This document shows, piece after piece, positions 17,819 through 26,881 of a stretch of DNA of 64,000 nt (position 1 is its first letter; each line of letters starts with the position of its first letter). The translations under genes were made by a program, and so were the position numbers. Source of the DNA: Roseibium marinum (GTDB lineage: Bacteria > Pseudomonadota > Alphaproteobacteria > Rhizobiales > Stappiaceae); contig NZ_PPCN01000001.1 in assembly GCF_002906165.1 (NCBI RefSeq), forward strand, positions 124,001-188,000, given 5' to 3'. Below the pieces are notes generated by a model that saw only the letters and a list, made by a program, of their open reading frames with translations, ran no database searches and was not told the DNA's origin.

Positions 17819-18861
17819 TGGCGTTGCGGTCCCTTGCGTTCCGAGGACGCGGCCCACAGATTGATATCCGCCTCGCGGGTCGTTTCCGCGATCTCCTTGA
17901 GTTCCGCGTCGGTGAAGTCCAGCCTGGCGACGGACGCAACGCAATCCCTGACCTGCTCCGCCCGGCTGGCGCCGATCAGGGCCGTCGTGACCCGGCCATG
18001 GCGCAGGACCCAGGCAAGGGCCATCTGCGCCAGCGACTGACCGCGTTTGGCGGCGATGTCGTCAAGCGACCGGATCGTCGCCAGGTTGTCCTCGCTCAGG
18101 AAGCGGGTCTGAAGGGACTTGCCCTGGGCGGCCCTGCTGTCTTCCGGAATGCCTTTGAGATACTTGTTCGTCAGCATGCCCTGGGCGAGCGGCGTGAAGG
18201 CGATCGAGCCGATGCCGAGGTCCTCCAGCGTGTCGAGCAGGCCGTCTTCCTCCACCCAGCGGTTGATCATGGAGTAGCTCGGCTGGTGGATCAGGCAGGG
18301 GGTGCCCAGGTCCTTCAGGATGGCGACCGCTTCCCGGGTACGCTTGGAATTGTAGGACGAGATACCGGCATAAAGCGCCCGTCCGGAACGCACGATATGG
18401 TCGAGCGCCCCCATGGTTTCTTCCAGCGGCGTATCCGGGTCGTAGCGGTGGGAATAGAAGATGTCGACATAGTCGAGCCCCATCCGCTTCAGCGACTGGT
18501 CGCAGGAGGCGATCAGGTATTTGCGGCTCCCCCATTCGCCGTAGGGCCCGGGCCACATGCCATAACCGGCCTTGGACGAGATGATCATCTCGTCGCGGTA
18601 AGGCGCGAAATCGGTTCTCAGCAATTCGCCGAAGGCCTGTTCCGCGGCGCCCGGTCGCGGCCCGTAGTTGTTGGCCAGATCGAAATGGGTGATGCCGAGA
18701 TCGAACGCTGTGCGCGCGATCTCGCGCTTGCGCTCATGCGGCGTGTCGTCGCCGAAATTGTGCCACAGGCCGAGCGAGATCGCGGGCAGTTTCAGGCCCG
18801 AGTTCCCGCAGCGGCGGTATTCCATAGTGTCGTAGCGCGATTGCGCGGCCGTCCAGGTCAT
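17815..18861 (-). CDS. Aldo/keto reductase, YghZ/MgrA type
   Basis: A 348-residue NADPH-dependent (alpha/beta)8 oxidoreductase. The family tetrad is in place: Asp in HFDLANNYG, the Tyr of the same segment, Lys in IISSKAGYGMWPG and His in DIFYSHRYD. The MWPGPYGEWGSRKYL segment is characteristic of the L-glyceraldehyde-3-phosphate reductase subgroup. In this cluster it probably reduces a sugar-derived aldehyde or ketone; the substrate is not known. It overlaps GH43 by 4 nt. Confidence 0.9.
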   Translation of the reverse strand: MTWTAAQSRYDTMEYRRCGNSGLKLPAISLGLWHNFGDDTPHERKREIARTAFDLGITHFDLANNYGPRPGAAEQAFGELLRTDFAPYRDEMIISSKAGYGMWPGPYGEWGSRKYLIASCDQSLKRMGLDYVDIFYSHRYDPDTPLEETMGALDHIVRSGRALYAGISSYNSKRTREAVAILKDLGTPCLIHQPSYSMINRWVEEDGLLDTLEDLGIGSIAFTPLAQGMLTNKYLKGIPEDSRAAQGKSLQTRFLSEDNLATIRSLDDIAAKRGQSLAQMALAWVLRHGRVTTALIGASRAEQVRDCVASVARLDFTDAELKEIAETTREADINLWAASSERKGPQRQ

Positions 18862-18877
18862 GTGTGCTCCAGTTTAG

Positions 18878-18888
18878 GTCCGTGACCT
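18878..18888. repeat. Copy 2 of the 11-bp motif (GTCCGTGACCT)
   Basis: Here the motif is part of a longer interrupted palindrome AGGTC-CGT-GACCT. It overlaps the stop codon of the Gfo/Idh/MocA gene and lies 17 bp upstream of the aldo-keto reductase start. See copies at 9247-9257 and 34257-34267. Confidence 0.45.
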
Positions 18889-20008
18889 AGGCCAGCAGGC
18901 CTTGCGCAGCCTGCGGGTCGAGAGCGTCCGGCCGGCTGCAGGTTGTCTTGATGTCGATGAACCGCCCGCTCTCGCCCGAGGCGAGGATCGACGTCATCAC
19001 GTCAACCACATGCAGGGCGAATTCCAGCGAGCACCGGTGCGGGCGTCCTTCCAGAATGGCCAGGGCCATGTCCGCAAGTCCGGCCGTCCGGTAATTGGCA
19101 TGGGTCCGGTCATTAGTCTTTGAGAACGGATGTTTCCAGGCTTCGGTGATGTTAACGAAGCTTCCCTTCTCTGTCATGCGGACCTCGCCGCCGAAGAAGT
19201 TCGGATCCGGCACATGCAATGTGCCTTCCCGGCCGTAAAGCTCCATGTTGGAGTGGCCGTGCTGCCAGACATCCCAGCTCGCGCAATAGGTGATCTGTGC
19301 GCCTGAATGGAATTCCATCACCGCGTGGATGGTGGTTGGCGTCTCCACCTTGACCTTTTCCCCGAAGCGCGGCTGGGAGGTGATGGTCCGTTCCTCCGAT
19401 CCTGAGGAACTCATGGCGGTCACCCGTTTCACGGGGCCGAGGAGCTGCACCAGGTTGGAAACGTAATAAGGGCCGAGATCGAGGATCGGGCCGCCGCCGG
19501 CCTGGAAGAAGAAATCCGGGTTCGGGTGCCAGCTTTCCATGCCCGGGCTCTGCACGAAGCAGGTCCCGGACGTCACCTTGCCGATGGCGTCGGAATCGAT
19601 CAGATGCCGGGCGAGCTGATGGGAGCCGCCCAGGAACGTGTCCGGCGCCGAACCGACCCGAAGCCCTTTCGTCTCGGCGATGGCCGCAAGGGCCTGGCCC
19701 TGTTCGACGCTCAGCACGAAGGGTTTTTCGGAATAGACATGCTTGCCCGCTTCCAGGACCTGCCTGGAAACTTCGAAATGAGCCGCCGGAACGGTCAGGT
19801 TGACGATGATGTCGATGTCATCGGCGGCCAGCAGGCCTTCAACCGTTTCCGCCCGCAGGCCGAACTCTTCCGCGCGGGCTTTCGCCGCCGCTTCGTTGAT
19901 GTCCGCGCAGGCGCGCACCTCGATCCCCCGGAAGAGGGGCGAAAGGCGCATATAGGCAGCGGAAATGTTGCCGCATCCCAGGATGCCGATCCCAAGTGTC
20001 TTGCTCAT
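18887..20008 (-). CDS. Gfo/Idh/MocA family oxidoreductase
   Basis: A 373-residue NAD(P)-dependent sugar dehydrogenase. The N-terminal Rossmann fold starts with GILGCGNISAAY, and the EKPFVLSVEQG motif supplies the conserved lysine. The C-terminal alpha/beta domain follows. Family members oxidise or epimerise cyclic polyols and sugars. It sits between the aldo-keto reductase and a TIM-barrel isomerase/epimerase, a grouping typical of inositol-like or uncommon-sugar catabolism. Exact substrate unknown. Confidence 0.9.
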   Translation of the reverse strand: MSKTLGIGILGCGNISAAYMRLSPLFRGIEVRACADINEAAAKARAEEFGLRAETVEGLLAADDIDIIVNLTVPAAHFEVSRQVLEAGKHVYSEKPFVLSVEQGQALAAIAETKGLRVGSAPDTFLGGSHQLARHLIDSDAIGKVTSGTCFVQSPGMESWHPNPDFFFQAGGGPILDLGPYYVSNLVQLLGPVKRVTAMSSSGSEERTITSQPRFGEKVKVETPTTIHAVMEFHSGAQITYCASWDVWQHGHSNMELYGREGTLHVPDPNFFGGEVRMTEKGSFVNITEAWKHPFSKTNDRTHANYRTAGLADMALAILEGRPHRCSLEFALHVVDVMTSILASGESGRFIDIKTTCSRPDALDPQAAQGLLA

Positions 20009-20017
20009 GGTCTGTCC

Positions 20018-20767
20018 TCAATAAGTGCGAAAAGCGTCGATGGAACGGCTTGCGAAACGATCGAAGTCGGAAGGCTTGTCGTGTTCCATCACAAACAGGT
20101 TGACCCCGGCGCTGCGCAACGCCGCCATGATGGATTTCCAGTCGAGCGTGCCCTGGCCGACATCCGCCCAGCCGTCTTCGTCAAGGCATTCGCCTTCCGG
20201 GGCGATGTCCTTCACATGGGCCGTGGTGATGCGGTCCGCATGGCGGTCGATCCACTCGAGCGGATCCTGGCCGCCCCGGACGATCCAGGCGACATCGGCT
20301 TCCCATTCGATGGTCGGCGCCGCGTTGAGGAGAATGTCCATCGGCAGGCGGCCGTCCGCGCAGGCGGCAAATTCGAAGGCATGATTGTGCCAGCCGAACC
20401 GTAACCCGGCATCGCGCACTTTCGCTCCGATGGCTTCCAGGCGTTCGCCGATCGATTGCCACATAACCGCGTCGGAGACGCGTTGTTCCGGCGGGACCGC
20501 CGGAACGAACAGGCGGCGCATGCCGAGCGTCCTTGCCGTGTCGATAACCTTGTTGAGATTGGTTTCGAACTGTTCCATTGGAAAGAAATGCCCGGACGGC
20601 ATGGTCAATCCGTTGGCGTCGAGCAGCTTCTTGAAACCCGCGGCGTCCTCGTAGTTTCCGCCATAACCTTCGACCTGGGTGTAGCCGAGTTGCGCGAGCC
20701 GTTCGAGAACCGGTTCCCAGGGGGTGAATTCGCGCGCGGAATAGAGCTGGAAGGAGATATCCATCAT
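20018..20767 (-). CDS. Sugar phosphate isomerase/epimerase (TIM barrel)
   Basis: A 249-residue xylose-isomerase-like barrel. Metal-ligand motifs include FGWHNHAFEF, WEADVAWIVRGG, HVKDIAPEGE and a C-terminal FVMEHDKPSDF. The length matches hydroxypyruvate-isomerase/IolE-like proteins. Nine bp separate it from the downstream dehydrogenase and 30 bp from the upstream ABC ATPase gene, so it is in the same operon. It would act on the imported sugar or its oxidised product; substrate unassigned. Confidence 0.87.
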   Translation of the reverse strand: MMDISFQLYSAREFTPWEPVLERLAQLGYTQVEGYGGNYEDAAGFKKLLDANGLTMPSGHFFPMEQFETNLNKVIDTARTLGMRRLFVPAVPPEQRVSDAVMWQSIGERLEAIGAKVRDAGLRFGWHNHAFEFAACADGRLPMDILLNAAPTIEWEADVAWIVRGGQDPLEWIDRHADRITTAHVKDIAPEGECLDEDGWADVGQGTLDWKSIMAALRSAGVNLFVMEHDKPSDFDRFASRSIDAFRTY

Positions 20768-20797
20768 ACTTGTCCTGAATTTGCTGGAAAGGTCGGC

Positions 20798-21886
20798 TTA
20801 AAGCCGGTTTTCCGAGTTTTTGTCGAAAACATTGGCACGGGCGGCATCGAAGCCGACCGTGATCTGGTCGCCATTGGCGACTTCCGCCTGGCCATCCAGG
20901 CGGACCCAGAGGGTGTGGCCACCTGATGTCAGGCGGGCCAGGGTGTCGGAGCCGAGCGGTTCCACAAGTTCCACCTCGCCGTGCAACCGGATCGGGGCGG
21001 TTTCGGCCTCGGCGCCGCTGACCATGTGTTCCGGGCGGATACCCAGCCATGCGGGCCCCGAGACGGCGGAGCCGGACTGAAAATTATACCCATGCAGCGG
21101 GAAGGAATGACCCTCGGTGAGGAATTGCGCACCGTCGCCGCCTTCGATCTTGCCGTCGAAGAAGTTCATGGTCGGAGAGCCGATGAAATCGGCGACGTAT
21201 TTGTTTGCCGGACGGTTGTAGATCTCGTGCGGCGTGGCGAGCTGCAGGATCTGTCCCCCGCGCATGATGGCGATGCGGTCTGCCAGTGTCATGGCCTCGA
21301 TCTGGTCGTGGGTGACGTAGATCATCGTGTTGCTGAGCTTCTGGTGAAGCTGCTTGATTTCGACCCTGAGGTCCGCGCGCAGTTTCGCGTCCAGGTTCGA
21401 CAGCGGTTCATCGAACAGGAACACATCCGCGTCGCGCACCAGCGCACGGCCGATCGCCGCTCTCTGGCGCTGACCGCCGGAGAGCGCCGCCGGTTTGCGC
21501 GCCAGCAGCGGTTCGATCTGCAGGACTTTGGCCGCCCGGTCCACCCGCTCCTTGATTTCGGCTTTCGGCAGGCCGGCATTCTTCAGACCGAAGCTGAGAT
21601 TTCCGCCGACCGTCATCTGCGGATAGAGCGCGTAGCTTTGAAACACCATGCCGATGCCGCGTTTCGAAGGCTCTTCCCAGGTGACGTTCCGGCCGCCGAT
21701 GAAGATCTGGCCTCCGGTGATGTCCAGAAGACCGGCGATGCAGTTGAGCAGCGTCGATTTTCCGCAGCCCGAGGAACCGAGCAGAACGAGGAATTCCCCC
21801 TGTCCGATCTCCAGGTTCAGATCTTTCAGAACGTCCAGGGCGCCGAAACTCAGAGAAAGGTTCTTGATAGAAATACTGGCTTCCAT
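20798..21886 (-). CDS. Sugar ABC transporter ATP-binding protein (UgpC/MsmK type)
   Basis: A 362-residue cytoplasmic ATPase for a carbohydrate ABC importer. It has Walker A LGSSGCGKST, signature LSGGQRQRAAIGRAL, Walker B VFLFDEPLSNLDAKLR and the switch histidine in IYVTHDQIEAM. The C-terminal 120 residues are the OB-fold (TOBE) extension of CUT1-type ATPases. It lies after the two permease genes. Such ATPases may energise more than one sugar importer in the cell. Confidence 0.95.
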   Translation of the reverse strand: MEASISIKNLSLSFGALDVLKDLNLEIGQGEFLVLLGSSGCGKSTLLNCIAGLLDITGGQIFIGGRNVTWEEPSKRGIGMVFQSYALYPQMTVGGNLSFGLKNAGLPKAEIKERVDRAAKVLQIEPLLARKPAALSGGQRQRAAIGRALVRDADVFLFDEPLSNLDAKLRADLRVEIKQLHQKLSNTMIYVTHDQIEAMTLADRIAIMRGGQILQLATPHEIYNRPANKYVADFIGSPTMNFFDGKIEGGDGAQFLTEGHSFPLHGYNFQSGSAVSGPAWLGIRPEHMVSGAEAETAPIRLHGEVELVEPLGSDTLARLTSGGHTLWVRLDGQAEVANGDQITVGFDAARANVFDKNSENRL

Positions 21887-21897
21887 GGGACTTTTCT

Positions 21898-22860
21898 TCA
21901 GCCTTTCACAGCGCCGGCGGCGATGCCGCGGACAAAGAGTTTACCGGAGAGGAAGTAAATGGTGAGAGGAACCAGGCCCGTCAGGATGGTTGCGGCCATG
22001 TTGACGTTGTATTCCTTCACCCCTTGGGTGGAGTTGACGATGTTGTTGAGCTGCACCGTCATCGGATAGAGATCCGGTTTGGTGTAGATCACACCGAACA
22101 GGAAGTCGTTCCAGATCCCGGTGACCTGAAGGATCATCGCGACGACGAAGATCGGCAGGCTCATCGGAACCATGATGCGGAAATAGATCGACCAGAAACC
22201 CGCGCCGTCGACCCGTGCCGCCTTGAACAGCTCCTGCGGAACCGAGCCGAAGTAGTTGCGGAAGAGCAGGGTCAGGATCGGCATTCCGAAAATGGTGTGC
22301 ACGAGCACCAGCCCGGACAGGCTGCCGTAGAGCCCGATTTCCCGAAGCAGGATGACGATCGGATAGATCATCACCTGATAGGGGATGAACGCGCCGACGA
22401 TCAGGATGGCGAAGAAGGTCTCGGAACCCTTGAACCGCCAGTTGGCAAGGGCATAGCCGTTGACCGAGGCGATCGCGATGGACAGGATCACCGAAGGGAT
22501 CAGGATCTTCACCGAATTGAAGAACCCGCGCGAAAGACCGTCGCAGTTTAGGCCGGTACAGGCTTCCGCCCAGGCTTTGACCCACGGCTGGAAAGTGACC
22601 TCGACGGGCGGGGCGAAGATGTTGCCGATCCTGATTTCCGGCATGCCTTTCAGCGATGTCACGACCATCACATAGAGCGGCAGCAGGTAGTAAAGGGAGA
22701 CCATGATCAGCGTGCCGTAGATGAAGATGTTCCGGCGTGACAGGATCTTCCGGGGCTTGCGCCCGTATGGACTGCCGGGTTCCCGTTCCGCGGCGCCGGT
22801 ACTGGATTGCGCTTCGCCGTATTTCATCGAGTGCTTGATGAGTTGAGGAGCCTTGGTCAT
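21898..22860 (-). CDS. Sugar ABC transporter permease, MalG type
   Basis: A 320-residue inner-membrane permease with about six helices and the EAA coupling loop (QELFKAARVDGAGFWSIYFRIMVP). The N-terminal 30 residues are polar and cytoplasmic, slightly longer than usual. It overlaps the upstream permease gene by 4 nt and precedes the ATPase gene by 11 bp. It forms the translocation pore with the next protein. Confidence 0.93.
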   Translation of the reverse strand: MTKAPQLIKHSMKYGEAQSSTGAAEREPGSPYGRKPRKILSRRNIFIYGTLIMVSLYYLLPLYVMVVTSLKGMPEIRIGNIFAPPVEVTFQPWVKAWAEACTGLNCDGLSRGFFNSVKILIPSVILSIAIASVNGYALANWRFKGSETFFAILIVGAFIPYQVMIYPIVILLREIGLYGSLSGLVLVHTIFGMPILTLLFRNYFGSVPQELFKAARVDGAGFWSIYFRIMVPMSLPIFVVAMILQVTGIWNDFLFGVIYTKPDLYPMTVQLNNIVNSTQGVKEYNVNMAATILTGLVPLTIYFLSGKLFVRGIAAGAVKG

Positions 22861-23747
22861 TTCCGCTTGCCTCCGAATTCGAGGTATGCCCAGGGCACGA
22901 CGACAATGATCACTGTAAGCAGCATCATGGTGGAGGCGGCAAATCCCTGACCGAGGTTCTGTGACAGGAACATGGCGTCATAAACGTATTTTGCCGGAAC
23001 TTCCGAGGAGATACCTGGTCCGCCGCCGGTCTGGGCGACGATCAGGTCGTAGACCTTGATGATGCCGGAGGTGATCAGGACGATGGCGGTAATGAAGATG
23101 CCGCGCATCATCGGAATGACGATAAAGATATAGGTCTTCCACATCGGGATCCCGTCGATCCTGGACGCCTTCCAGATGTCTTCGTCGATGCCGCGCAGGC
23201 CCGCCAGCATCAGGCACATGATAAGCCCGGTTTCGTGCCAGAGCCCGGCGATCAGCACCCCGTAGATGACGATGTCCGGATTATAGAGCGGGTCGAAGGA
23301 AAAATTCTCGAATCCGAGGCTGCGCACCACATGCTGAATGCCGAAGTCCGGATTGAGAATCCACTGCCAGGCAAGGCCGGTGACAATGAAACTCAAGGCG
23401 AAGGGATAGAGAAGAACCGTCCGGAACGTGTCTTCATAGCGGATTTTCTGGTCGAGAAGCGTGGCGAGGATAAAGCCGATCACGAGCGCGAAGATGAGCG
23501 AAAGGATCCCGTAGATTGCGAGGTTCTCGATGGAGATCAGCCATTTGTTGCTGCTCCAGAGCCGCTCGTACTGTGCAAGGCCGATGAATTTCTCCCTCGG
23601 CAAAAGCTTGGAATTGGTGAAGGAGTAGACAACCGTCCAGGTGGTTCCTCCTATGAAGATCACCAGAGCGGTGGCGATCATGGGGATCGCCGCTATCTTG
23701 GCACTGATATTACGATGCCATCTCGCGGGGCCCGTCACTGCGGCCAT
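22857..23747 (-). CDS. Sugar ABC transporter permease, MalF type
   Basis: A 296-residue inner-membrane permease with six predicted helices and the EAA loop (DEDIWKASRIDGIPMWKTYIFIVIPMM). It is the first of the two permeases and follows the binding-protein gene after a 203-bp hairpin-rich gap, which probably sets its expression below that of the receptor. Confidence 0.93.
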   Translation of the reverse strand: MAAVTGPARWHRNISAKIAAIPMIATALVIFIGGTTWTVVYSFTNSKLLPREKFIGLAQYERLWSSNKWLISIENLAIYGILSLIFALVIGFILATLLDQKIRYEDTFRTVLLYPFALSFIVTGLAWQWILNPDFGIQHVVRSLGFENFSFDPLYNPDIVIYGVLIAGLWHETGLIMCLMLAGLRGIDEDIWKASRIDGIPMWKTYIFIVIPMMRGIFITAIVLITSGIIKVYDLIVAQTGGGPGISSEVPAKYVYDAMFLSQNLGQGFAASTMMLLTVIIVVVPWAYLEFGGKRK

Positions 23748-23780
23748 GCTTCACATTTCCTCATTGATGCGGTGGTGTCC

Positions 23781-23924
23781 GGGATGTGCATCCCAATCCC
23801 TGCGCGCATGAAATACGCGCAGGGCTGGAGGACGCCGCCCAGGCGAAGCCCCCGACGTCTGGGTGGCGGAGCGGTGTACCGGACCCGGACCAACCCGCTT
23901 TCATGTGCGGGCACATGAAAGCGG
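23781..23924. promoter_or_regulatory. Three stem-loops between the binding-protein and permease genes
   Basis: The 203-bp gap (23748-23950) holds three inverted repeats. GGGAT/ATCCC lies at 23781-23794. CCCTGCGCG/CGCGCAGGG with a 9-nt loop lies at 23798-23824. A near-continuous 14-bp-arm palindrome lies at 23895-23924 with two bases between the arms. Transcribed from the minus strand after the binding-protein gene, they would form strong RNA hairpins that protect the upstream message or cause partial termination, a common way to make more receptor than permease. Confidence 0.6.
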
Positions 23925-23950
23925 AAAGGCTGAGCGTTCCGGATTGCGCC

Positions 23951-25183
23951 TTAGTCGGCGTTGCCGACGATGGAGACGAAGAGCGCCTGGGCGTCTTCGG
24001 CCGACATGTCCGGATTGTTGAAGAACTCAACGAACAGGTCGTTCACCTGGGTCAGGCTGTCAGCGGACATGAGCTGGTCCGGCGACTGGATGATTTTGCC
24101 CTGGGAAAGGATGTCCAGTCCCTTGCGCATGCAGTCGTTGGCTGCGGCCAGATCCACGTCGCCGCGTACCGGCAGCGATCCCTTTTTCAGGTTGAAGGCA
24201 ACCTGTGTCTCGGGCGAGATCATGACTTTGGCGAGTTCGAGCTGAGCGGCGGTGATATCCGCATCATCCACTTTCGGGAAGTAGAATGCGTCGCCGCCCG
24301 TCATGATCACCTCGTTCACGCCAAGGCCCGGAAGGCAGGTGTAGTCTTCGCCCGCAACCAGATCCGCGACCTGGAACTCGCCCTGCGCCCAATCGCCCAT
24401 GATCTGGCCGCCGGCTTTGCCGGTGATGACCATGGTGGTGGCATCGTTCCAGTTCTGGACGTTGGAGTCCTTGGCCATGTTCCGGGCGGCGTCGGCGGCC
24501 TGGAAGACCTTGGCCAGCTCAGGGCCACCGGCAAGATCGACATCTTTCTCGCCGAAGATCTTGGTGTAGGCTTCAGGTCCCGCGAGCGCGGTCAGGATGA
24601 CCTGGAAAGCCAGTGTCGTCTGCCAGGGCTGTTGGCCCATGGCCAGCGGCACGATGCCGGATTCCTGAAGCTTCGAAGCGGCCGCGGAGAACTCGTCCCA
24701 GTTGGTCGGAACCGCAACGCCGGCATTTTCGAAGACGGAATTGTTGAGCCACAGCCATTGCTGGGAATGGATGTTGACCGGCACGCAGTAGATGCGGCCG
24801 TCGACCGTGCAGCTGTCAAGCAGGCTGCTGGGACGAATGATGTCGCGCCACTTGCCTTCTTCCGCGATCTCGGTGAGATCGAGCATCAGACCGGCTTCAA
24901 CCAGCTCTTCCGCCTGACGTCCGTGGTTGAACTGTGTGGCTCCCATCGGATCGCCACCGGTGATCCGGCTGATGATGATCGGGCGGGCGGTGCCGCCGGA
25001 ACCGGCGATGGCGCCGTCGACCCAGTTGTTGCCGGTTGCGTTAAAGGCCTTGGCAAATTCAGCGACGGCTGCGGCTTCGCCGCCGGATGTCCACCAATGC
25101 GTGACTTCAAGATCGGTTGCGTTTGCTGCGGTTGCTGCGCAAAGGGCAGTGGTCGCGGCGAAAACTGCGCGTAATGCTTTCAT
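23951..25183 (-). CDS. Sugar ABC transporter substrate-binding protein
   Basis: A 410-residue periplasmic solute-binding protein of the family-1 (MalE/UgpB-like) type. Residues 1-23 are a signal peptide ending in ANA before TDLEVTHWWTSGG, the typical first strand of this family. It is the first gene of the carbohydrate operon and lies opposite the LacI-type regulator. Together with GH43 it suggests capture of plant-type oligosaccharides; the ligand is not defined by sequence. Confidence 0.94.
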   Translation of the reverse strand: MKALRAVFAATTALCAATAANATDLEVTHWWTSGGEAAAVAEFAKAFNATGNNWVDGAIAGSGGTARPIIISRITGGDPMGATQFNHGRQAEELVEAGLMLDLTEIAEEGKWRDIIRPSSLLDSCTVDGRIYCVPVNIHSQQWLWLNNSVFENAGVAVPTNWDEFSAAASKLQESGIVPLAMGQQPWQTTLAFQVILTALAGPEAYTKIFGEKDVDLAGGPELAKVFQAADAARNMAKDSNVQNWNDATTMVITGKAGGQIMGDWAQGEFQVADLVAGEDYTCLPGLGVNEVIMTGGDAFYFPKVDDADITAAQLELAKVMISPETQVAFNLKKGSLPVRGDVDLAAANDCMRKGLDILSQGKIIQSPDQLMSADSLTQVNDLFVEFFNNPDMSAEDAQALFVSIVGNAD

Positions 25184-25242
25184 ATCATCCTCCCACCGAA
25201 CAGGTCTGTTCGATTGTGCTCACGATGCGGCCTCCACCGCAT

Positions 25243-25290
25243 TTTAAATCGATTACATTTGGTTGTTTCTCTCTATGTAATCGATTACAT
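25243..25290. promoter_or_regulatory. Probable LacI-type operators in the divergent promoter region
   Basis: A perfect 16-bp palindrome ATGTAATCGATTACAT lies at 25275-25290. A second site at 25243-25258 keeps one intact half (ATCGATTACAT) and a degenerate other half. Their centres are 32 bp apart, about three helical turns, on one face of the DNA. A CG-centred palindrome is typical of LacI/GalR proteins, and the regulator gene is adjacent. The binding protein is inferred, not shown. Confidence 0.75.
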
Positions 25291-25362
25291 TTATAATTCT
25301 CAGGAAACGGGCTTATGTCAACCCGAAATTGTGAGAGAAGAAAAAAACACAACACGCCGGAG

Positions 25363-26403
25363 ATGGGTTTGGTTCAAAAAAGCGCCAGAATTCAGGATGT
25401 TGCCAGGCAGGCAGGTGTTTCGACCGCAACGGTCAGTCGCGCCCTCAGCAATCCGGAGCTCTTGACGGAGGCAACGCGCGAATGCGTGTTTGCGGCAATC
25501 CGGTCCACCGGCTACCGTGTCAACAGGGCGGCGCGGAACCTGCGGACGCGGCAGGCGGGCGCGGTGCTCGTGCTGGTCCCCAATCTGGGAAATCCGTTTT
25601 TCTCTCAAATCCTGGCGGGAATAAGCGAAGCGATCGGCGAGCGGGATTACTCCGTCGTGATAGTCGATACCAATGACCACACCTCCACCGGAAAACTGCT
25701 GGTCGACTATTTCCTGGATTCGCAGATCGACGGCATGATCTGCCTGGATGGATCGGTTTCGAACCACGACTTGCAGCAATTTGAGGAAAACGGCGTTTCC
25801 GGGCAGATCGTGTTCGCCTGTGAATGGGTTCATGGTTCAGACCTGCCGTCGGTTCGAAGCGACAACAATCGCGGCGCCCGGCTCGCCGTGCGGCATCTCT
25901 ATGAACTCGGGCACCGCAAAATTGCCCATGTCACCGGACCTGAGGACAATGTACTGACCCACGCCAGGCGGGAGGGCATGCTTGCCGAGCGGGAACGTCT
26001 TGACCTGCCGTTCCGGGAGGAGTGGATCATCCGCGGGGACTTTTCCCTGAACTCGGGCCGCAATGCCGTGGAAAAGATCCTGGCGATGGACGAAAGGCCG
26101 ACGGCTGTCTTTTGCGCGTCGGATCAGGTGGCCTTCGGCCTGATCTCTACGCTGGCAGCGAACGGGATCAGCGTGCCGGAGGATATTTCCGTCATCGGCT
26201 TCGACGATATCGAGCTTTCCGAATATTACGTGCCGGGACTGACAACCATCCGCCAGGACCGCCGCGCTTTGGGTGTTCAGGCGGCCGCGCTGCTGCTGCA
26301 GGGCATGGATCCGGCAGGCGCCGTCGCAGGCCGGCGGACTTCCCCCGTCTTGCTTGATGTGGAGCTGGTTGTCCGTGCAAGCGCCGCCGCCCTCGACCGT
26401 TAA
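25363..26403 (+). CDS. LacI-family transcriptional regulator
   Basis: A 346-residue repressor with an N-terminal helix-turn-helix (ARIQDVARQAGVSTATVSRA) and a periplasmic-binding-protein-like effector domain (about 65-340). The frame extends upstream to an ATG at 25315. That would add 16 basic residues before the DNA-binding domain; the ATG at 25363 gives the usual spacing, so it is preferred with moderate certainty. It is divergent from the sugar operon and flanked by the palindromes at 25243-25290, suggesting repression of the operon and of itself until a sugar binds. Confidence 0.92.
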   Translation: MGLVQKSARIQDVARQAGVSTATVSRALSNPELLTEATRECVFAAIRSTGYRVNRAARNLRTRQAGAVLVLVPNLGNPFFSQILAGISEAIGERDYSVVIVDTNDHTSTGKLLVDYFLDSQIDGMICLDGSVSNHDLQQFEENGVSGQIVFACEWVHGSDLPSVRSDNNRGARLAVRHLYELGHRKIAHVTGPEDNVLTHARREGMLAERERLDLPFREEWIIRGDFSLNSGRNAVEKILAMDERPTAVFCASDQVAFGLISTLAANGISVPEDISVIGFDDIELSEYYVPGLTTIRQDRRALGVQAAALLLQGMDPAGAVAGRRTSPVLLDVELVVRASAAALDR

Positions 26404-26881
26404 GACCCTCCCGGATCATCGGCCACTTGTTCGATTGCACATGAATCCGCGGTTGGTATAACTTCTCGATAAACTAGATAAAATCATCAAATCAAAGAGT
26501 TATGGCGAGAAATATTTTCAAGTCCCTGAAAACTAGGGTCGTTCGACGATTGTCCGGTTTGCGAAAAATACCTCTACGAAGATACCTCGCTTCAAATGAC
26601 TGCCGCTTTGAAAAAAAGGCATGACTATTTAGTCAGGTAATAAAGGCTTCAAAGAGATGGATAAATTTTAAACTATTATGCTGCGCCGCGATAAGAGAAA
26701 TATTATTGTCTACATAAAGATAATTTCTGTAAAAAACAAAGATGCAACCAAATTAATAATCGAGTTGTATTTCAAATATCTGCAAATAAACCATTTTTAT
26801 TCTAAATTATATTTATGATTTAGTAATTAGTTAACTTGAATATGTCAGATTATCAAGCGTGGACAAGATTAGGTGGTAAAT
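26404..26881. other. AT-rich intergenic region without a supported gene
   Basis: About 480 bp, much richer in A and T than flanking genes, between the lacI-type gene and the PBP-like gene (same strand). No reading frame of any length with coding character, no tRNA and no clear repeat was seen. The right end must hold the promoter of the downstream two-gene operon; AGGTGG at 26871-26876 is its ribosome-binding site. Confidence 0.5.
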
